Positions 51,201-57,200 of a stretch of DNA of 64,000 nucleotides are shown piece after piece. The stretch comes from Icerya purchasi (taxonomy: Eukaryota; Arthropoda; Insecta; Hemiptera; Monophlebidae). The stretch is taken from NCBI GenBank assembly GCA_039619475.1, contig CM077116.1, forward strand, positions 280,999,258 through 281,063,257, given 5' to 3'. The position numbers and the translations under genes were made by a program. Numbering within the stretch: position 1 is the first letter of the stretch; every line of letters starts with the position of its first letter. Below the pieces are notes generated by a model. The model had not been told where the DNA came from and made no database searches. It saw nothing but the letters and a program-made list of their open reading frames with translations.

Positions 51201-54200
51201 AACTTATTTTTAAGGGACCTTACAGAAATGAACTAAAAAGGAAATTCTAAATGCGTGCGTCCTGCCTACCTTAACACATGGAGGTCAGACATGGATGATA
51301 ACAATATCATGAATAAAATTGAGATATGTCAAAACGCATTGGAGAGATCTATGATTGGAGTTAAATTAAGAGACAAAATAAACTCAAAAAAAAATCAAAA
51401 ACAAATTAAAAGTTAAAGACAATTTTACATGGGCAATAAGAAGGAAAATATGGGACTGGGCAGGGCATATTGCAAGAATGGATTCCACAAGATGGACTAA
51501 AAAAATAACAGATTGGACAATATACGCAAAGAGAAAAAGAGGAAGACTGGAAAACAGGTGGGAAGATAGTTTCGCTAAAATGTTAAAGCACAAACAATAC
51601 CATCAGGTGGCTTATGACAGACTAGAGTGGGCTCGGTTGAGGGAGGCCTTTGCTCGTTTTCAGGGCTAAATTAAATTATACAATAGTTTATTTACTTCAA
51701 TGTATATTGTGTAACGTTATATCACTAAGGCTAATAATAATAATAATAATAGTAATAATAATAACAATAATAATAATAATAATAATAATGTAGTTACTAT
51801 AGCATATTATATTTCGTGCCTTCATTTCACTGAACTCCTCAATAACTTCAGTGAAATAAATTTCTTTTGAAACTTTTCTTTCAATTGAAAGCACGGACAT
51901 TACTATCTATATTATCTATAATGATAAGAGATAACCTTCAGCAAAGGGCCGAGGATAGTAAAAAAGATATCATCATCATCATTATGTCCTCAACCATTCG
52001 GTTGGTGGACAACCTATTCTCACATTTTTAGATGTACAGATATAGGTTGTATACTAAAAGTGAGTTCCATACCCTTGACAGGGCGTCGGGATTGTGAAGT
52101 TAAGGTTCACAATGTACTAAGCCCAACGGCACTAATGAGAGTAGCAATTATTATAATATGCAACGCAGGTGTACACACGCAAGACTACATTCAGAACTGA
52201 TAGTAGCCGCTTGTTATCGCGCTACCAGTGCAGTCCCGTGTGGGTCTGCTGTGTACTGACCTAGCGCGCATATGATGTTGAACGTAGTGAGTAGCTAATA
52301 AATGGGCAAGCTGGTGCAGTTTCCCCGGGGTTTCCCCCCGAGTGTCCATGTTTTCCTCCGACATTCCTGGACAGTTCCCCCGATTTGCCGTCCGGGTACT
52401 CAAATTTAACCTAAATTCCCGTCCGGGTAGTCAAAATTCACCCCAATTTGTGTCCAGGTGTCCAAAATTCACCCAAGTTTCCCCACAGTTCCTCCGACTT
52501 CCCCCCAATTTTCCTGGACAGTTCCGATTATCCGAACCCCAATTTGTGTCCAGATGCCCAAAATTCACCCCAGACCGCTAATCCGAACTCAAAATTCACC
52601 GCAACTTGTATCCATGCTATCAAATTTAACCTAAATTCCTGTCCAGGTACTCAAAATTCACCTCAATCCCCGTCCATGTGATCAAATTTCACCCAAATTC
52701 CCATCCAGCTACTCAAAATTCACCCCAATTTATGTCCGAGAGTCCAAAATTCACCCCAATTTATGTCCAGGTGCTCGAAATTCACCTAAGTTTCCCCCGA
52801 TTCCTCCGAGTTTCCTCCAGACGGTTCCCGCACATTTCCAGTAAACCGAACGTCCAAACAGTGTCCAGAGGTCAATAAACTATCCAAAGTGTTATTTGGG
52901 GGCGCAAGTAACCCCAATTAGTGTCCAGGTGCTGAAAGTTCCCACAAGTTCCCTAAATTTCTTTGAAATTCCCCTGTACACGTCCTGCTTGTTTCCGATA
53001 AACCGAACAGATTATTAATTAACATAAGTACATTAATTAACGTCCGAAAGTAAACCAAGTCTCCACTAGCCCCGCCCACCCGCTGCTTTACAACGATTTT
53101 TTTAAAAATTCCGAGGCCTAAGTATGAAAATTCCAAAATTTAACCCCAATATATTATTTAAAGCGTAAATCTAACCTATAACTCCAGTTCACACCTCTCA
53201 CACGTATATTTCGATCACGCGCACGCTCCGGTCGCCGACGCGAAAGCGCACGCGCCGATCCCACACATATTCCGATCTCCGCCGCGATATCACACCCACA
53301 CATACGCGCTCCGTTCCCGATACCGCGATTATTTCTTAAATATTTCAAAGTCTAAGTATACATAATATAAAATTAGCCGAAGCATATTTTTTTATTTTCA
53401 TGATTCCCCGATCTTACTGCCATATGCCAAGACGCACGTCCCGATCGCGCGCATATATCTAACATAACGTTCTACGCCGCGATAGCGCACACGCCGATCC
53501 CCCGCACGTGTCGTCCGTTTACGCTGCTTCAATTATTTTTTTAATTATTATTTTTTTTTCACATAATAACCCAATCCCTGCTCTGTTGTCTAAACCTAAC
53601 CGGTTATCCAAAACATTTACAAATTAACAAATCAATTATTTTTATAGTCTAAATTAGCCTTAGTCTCCTTTACCCCTTCCACCCTCTTTTCCGATCAATT
53701 TCGTTGTTTTAATATCGAATATATCGCATTCAATTTACTTTTACTACGACCATTAAACCCCCGATCGAAGCTCCCGACGCCTCAGTCATCTCATATTGAG
53801 AGGTAATTATTTTTTATGTGACCGCTATGAATGCACACCGTCCATTCCCGCACACCAATCTGCTATCGTTAGTTCCCATACCGTTCATAATAACTTTTAT
53901 TCAACTCCAAGTATTATGGAATTATTCCAATTATATATTTTCTTCACTCCCGATCATTTCTTCTGACCGTTCATAATATTTTTATTTTCCTCCGGTTCTA
54001 AAAATAAATCCTACAATGTCTTCAACGCGATGAATGCGCACATATCTTCTGCGGTTAGTTTCCATACCGATCTTAATAATTTTTCGAGCCTAAATATTAT
54101 AGAAATAGCCGAAGTACATTTTTTCGTTTCTGATCATTTCTTCCGACCGTTCGTAATATTTTTATTTTTCTCTGGTTCTAAAAATAAATCCTACAATGTC

Positions 54201-57200
54201 TTCAACGCGATGAATGCACACACATCTGCCGTCGTTAGTTCCCATACCGTTCATAATAACTTTTTTCAACTCCAAGTATTATGGAATTATTCTAACTATA
54301 TTTTTCACGTTTCCGATCATTTCTTCAGAGTGTTTATCATTTTTTATATTTTTTTAGCGTTTCCAAAAATTCCTTTATCGTTCCCAGTCCCTCCAAGCCA
54401 AATCTTTCATAATATATTTTCCAGAGCCCCCCCAAACCATCAAACCTCTAAAGAAACATAGACGCTGTCTCCAACACCCATTTTACCATCAGTTATTGTA
54501 AAGGAATTTTTGGAAACGCTAAAAAAATATAAAAAATGATAAACACTCTGAAGAAATGATCGGAAACGTGAAAAATATAGTTAGAGTAATTCCATAATAC
54601 TTGGAGTTGAAAAAAGTTATTATGAACGGTATGGGAACTAACGACGGCAGATGTGTGTGCATTCATCGCGTTGAAGACATTGTAGGATTTATTTTTAGAA
54701 CCAGAGAAAAATAAAAATATTACGAACGGTCGGAAGAAATGATCAGAAACGAAAAAATGTACTTCGGCTATTTCTATAATATTTAGGCTCGAAAAATTAT
54801 TAAGATCGGTATGGAAACTAACCGCAGAAGATATGTGCGCATTCATCGCGTTGAAGACATTGTAGGATTTATTTTTAGAACCGGAGGAAAATAAAAATAT
54901 TATGAACGGTCAGAAGAAATGATCGGGAGTGAAGAAAATATATAATTGGAATAATTCCATAATACTTGGAGTTGAATAAAAGTTATTATGAACGGTATGG
55001 GAACTAACGATAGCAGATTGGTGTGCGGGAATGGACGGTGTGCATTCATAGCGGTCACATAAAAAATAATTACCTCTCAATATGAGATGACTGAGGCGTC
55101 GGGAGCGTCGATCGGGGGTTTAATGGTCGTAGTAAAAGTAAATTGAATGCGATATATTCGATATTAAAACAACGAAATTGATCGGAAAAGAGGGTGGAAG
55201 GGGTAAAGGAGACTAAGGCTAATTTAGACTATAAAAATAATTGATTTGTTAATTTGTAAATGTTTTGGATAACCGGTTAGGTTTAGACAACAGAGCAGGG
55301 ATTGGGTTATTATGTGAAAAAAAAATAATAATTAAAAAAATAATTGAAGCAGCGTAAACGGACGACACGTGCGGGGGATCGGCGTGTGCGCTATCGCGGC
55401 GTAGAACGTTATGTTAGATATATGCGCGCGATCGGGACGTGCGTCTTGGCATATGGCAGTAAGATCGGGGAATCATGAAAATAAAAAAATATGCTTCGGC
55501 TAATTTTATATTATGTATACTTAGACTTTGAAATATTTAAGAAATAATCGCGGTATCGGGAACGGAGCGCGTATGTGTGGGTGTGATATCGCGGCGGAGA
55601 TCGGAATATGTGTGGGATCGGCGCGTGCGCTTTCGCGTCGGCGATCGGGACGTGCGTCTTGGCATATGGCAGTAAGATCGGGGAATCATGAAAATAAAAA
55701 AATATGCTTCGGCTAATTTTATATTATGTATACTTAGATTTTGAAATATTTAAGAAATAATCGCGGTATCGGGAACGGAGCGCGTATGTGTGGGTGTGAT
55801 ATCGCGGCGGAGATCGGAATATGTGTGGGATCGGCGCGTGCGCTTTCGCGTCGGCGACCGGAGCGTGCGCGTGATCGAAATATACGTGTGAGAGGTGTGA
55901 ACTGGAGTTATAGGTTAGATTTACGCTTTAAATAATATATTGGGGTTAAATTTTGGAATTTTCATACTTAGGCCTCGGAATTTTTAAAAAAATCGTTGTA
56001 AAGCAGCGGGTGGGCGGGGCTAGTGGAGACTTGGTTTACTTTCGGACGTTAATTAATGTACTTATGTTAATTAATAATCTGTTCGGTTTATCGGAAACAA
56101 GCAGGACGTGTACAGGGGAATTTCAAAGAAATTTAGGGAACTTGTGGGAACTTTCAGCACCTGGACACTAATTGGGGTTACTTGCGCCCCCAAATAACAC
56201 TTTGGATAGTTTATTGACCTCTGGACACTGTTTGGACGTTCGGTTTACTGGAAATGTGCGGGAACCGTCTGGAGGAAACTCGGAGGAATCGGGGGAAACT
56301 TAGGTGAATTTCGAGCACCTGGACATAAATTGGGGTGAATTTTGGACTCTCGGACATAAATTGGGGTGAATTTTGAGTAGCTGGATGGGAATTTGGGTGA
56401 AATTTGATCACATGGACGGGGATTGAGGTGAATTTTGAGTACCTGGACAGGAATTTAGGTTAAATTTGATAGCATGGATACAAGTTGCGGTGAATTTTGA
56501 GTTCGGATTAGCGGTCTGGGGTGAATTTTGGGCATCTGGACACAAATTGGGGTTCGGATAATCGGAACTGTCCAGGAAAATTGGGGGGAAGTCGGAGGAA
56601 CTGTGGGGAAACTTGGGTGAATTTTGGACACCTGGACACAAATTGGGGTGAATTTTGACTACCTGGACGGGAATTTGGGTGAAATTTGAGCAACTGGACG
56701 CCAAATCGGGGGAACTGTCCAGGAATGTCGGAGGAAAACCTGGACACTCGGGGAAATCGGGGGAAAACTGCGCCAGCTGCCCTATTTATTAGCTACTGTA
56801 GTGGTTTGCTATTGCCTTCCACGTGATTACTAGCGATTATTTATTTATTTACTTAATTCTTGTAATAAGTTCGTCGTCGCTCGGGATCGAACCTGTGACC
56901 GCCATAAAAAAAAATATATACGAAGTGCAATACATAAGTGAAACTGGAACAAAAACTGTATAGACATTAAGAAAGATTAGCAGTAGTGGTAATTTTATTT
57001 TAAAAATTGTCAATTACTGGTACAGGCTGTATTTATTTATTCGTGCTTCATCTGTATGGGATGATATTTGTATGGGACCTCCCAACCCCAAACCACCTCT
57101 TAGATAGGTACTAAGCATATTTTTTTTAAATTTTTGTTTAGGATTTGATCAAGGGAACATGGAGGCATTTGGAGGCCCCCAGAACCAGATGCCCAGGGCG

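Larger units (their letters stand above)
52290..56797. mobile_element. Foldback-like palindromic element, 4.5 kb
   Basis: Two arms, 52290-54377 and 54499-56797, are reverse complements around a 121-base loop. Frames in one arm reappear almost unchanged in the other (for example 54030-54377 and 54846-54499). The ends read agtagctaataaat on both sides, flanked by a 6-bp duplication gtagtg (52284-52289 and 56798-56803). The outer parts of the arms are arrays of 30-45-bp units (ccaatttgtgtccagg / tcaaaattcacc type). The inner parts hold about three 181-bp units. No transposase frame. Tandem-repeat arms fit a foldback element, of a family unrelated to that at 24-38 kb. Confidence 0.85.

Noticed and set aside
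51961..51992. Trinucleotide run (atcatcatc) as a CRISPR or regulatory repeat
   Set aside because: It is the simple-sequence tail of the SINE-like unit; no spacers or array structure anywhere in the window.
52342..52878. Pro/Asn/Ser-rich repeat proteins (and mirror copies at 56211-56747)
   Set aside because: Translations of the tandem DNA units in the palindrome arms; open frames arise from the repeat period.
53154..53348. RGIGNGARMCGCDIAAEIG-type peptide, repeated three times in the palindrome
   Set aside because: Present because of the inverted and 213-bp tandem duplications; no start context or family support.
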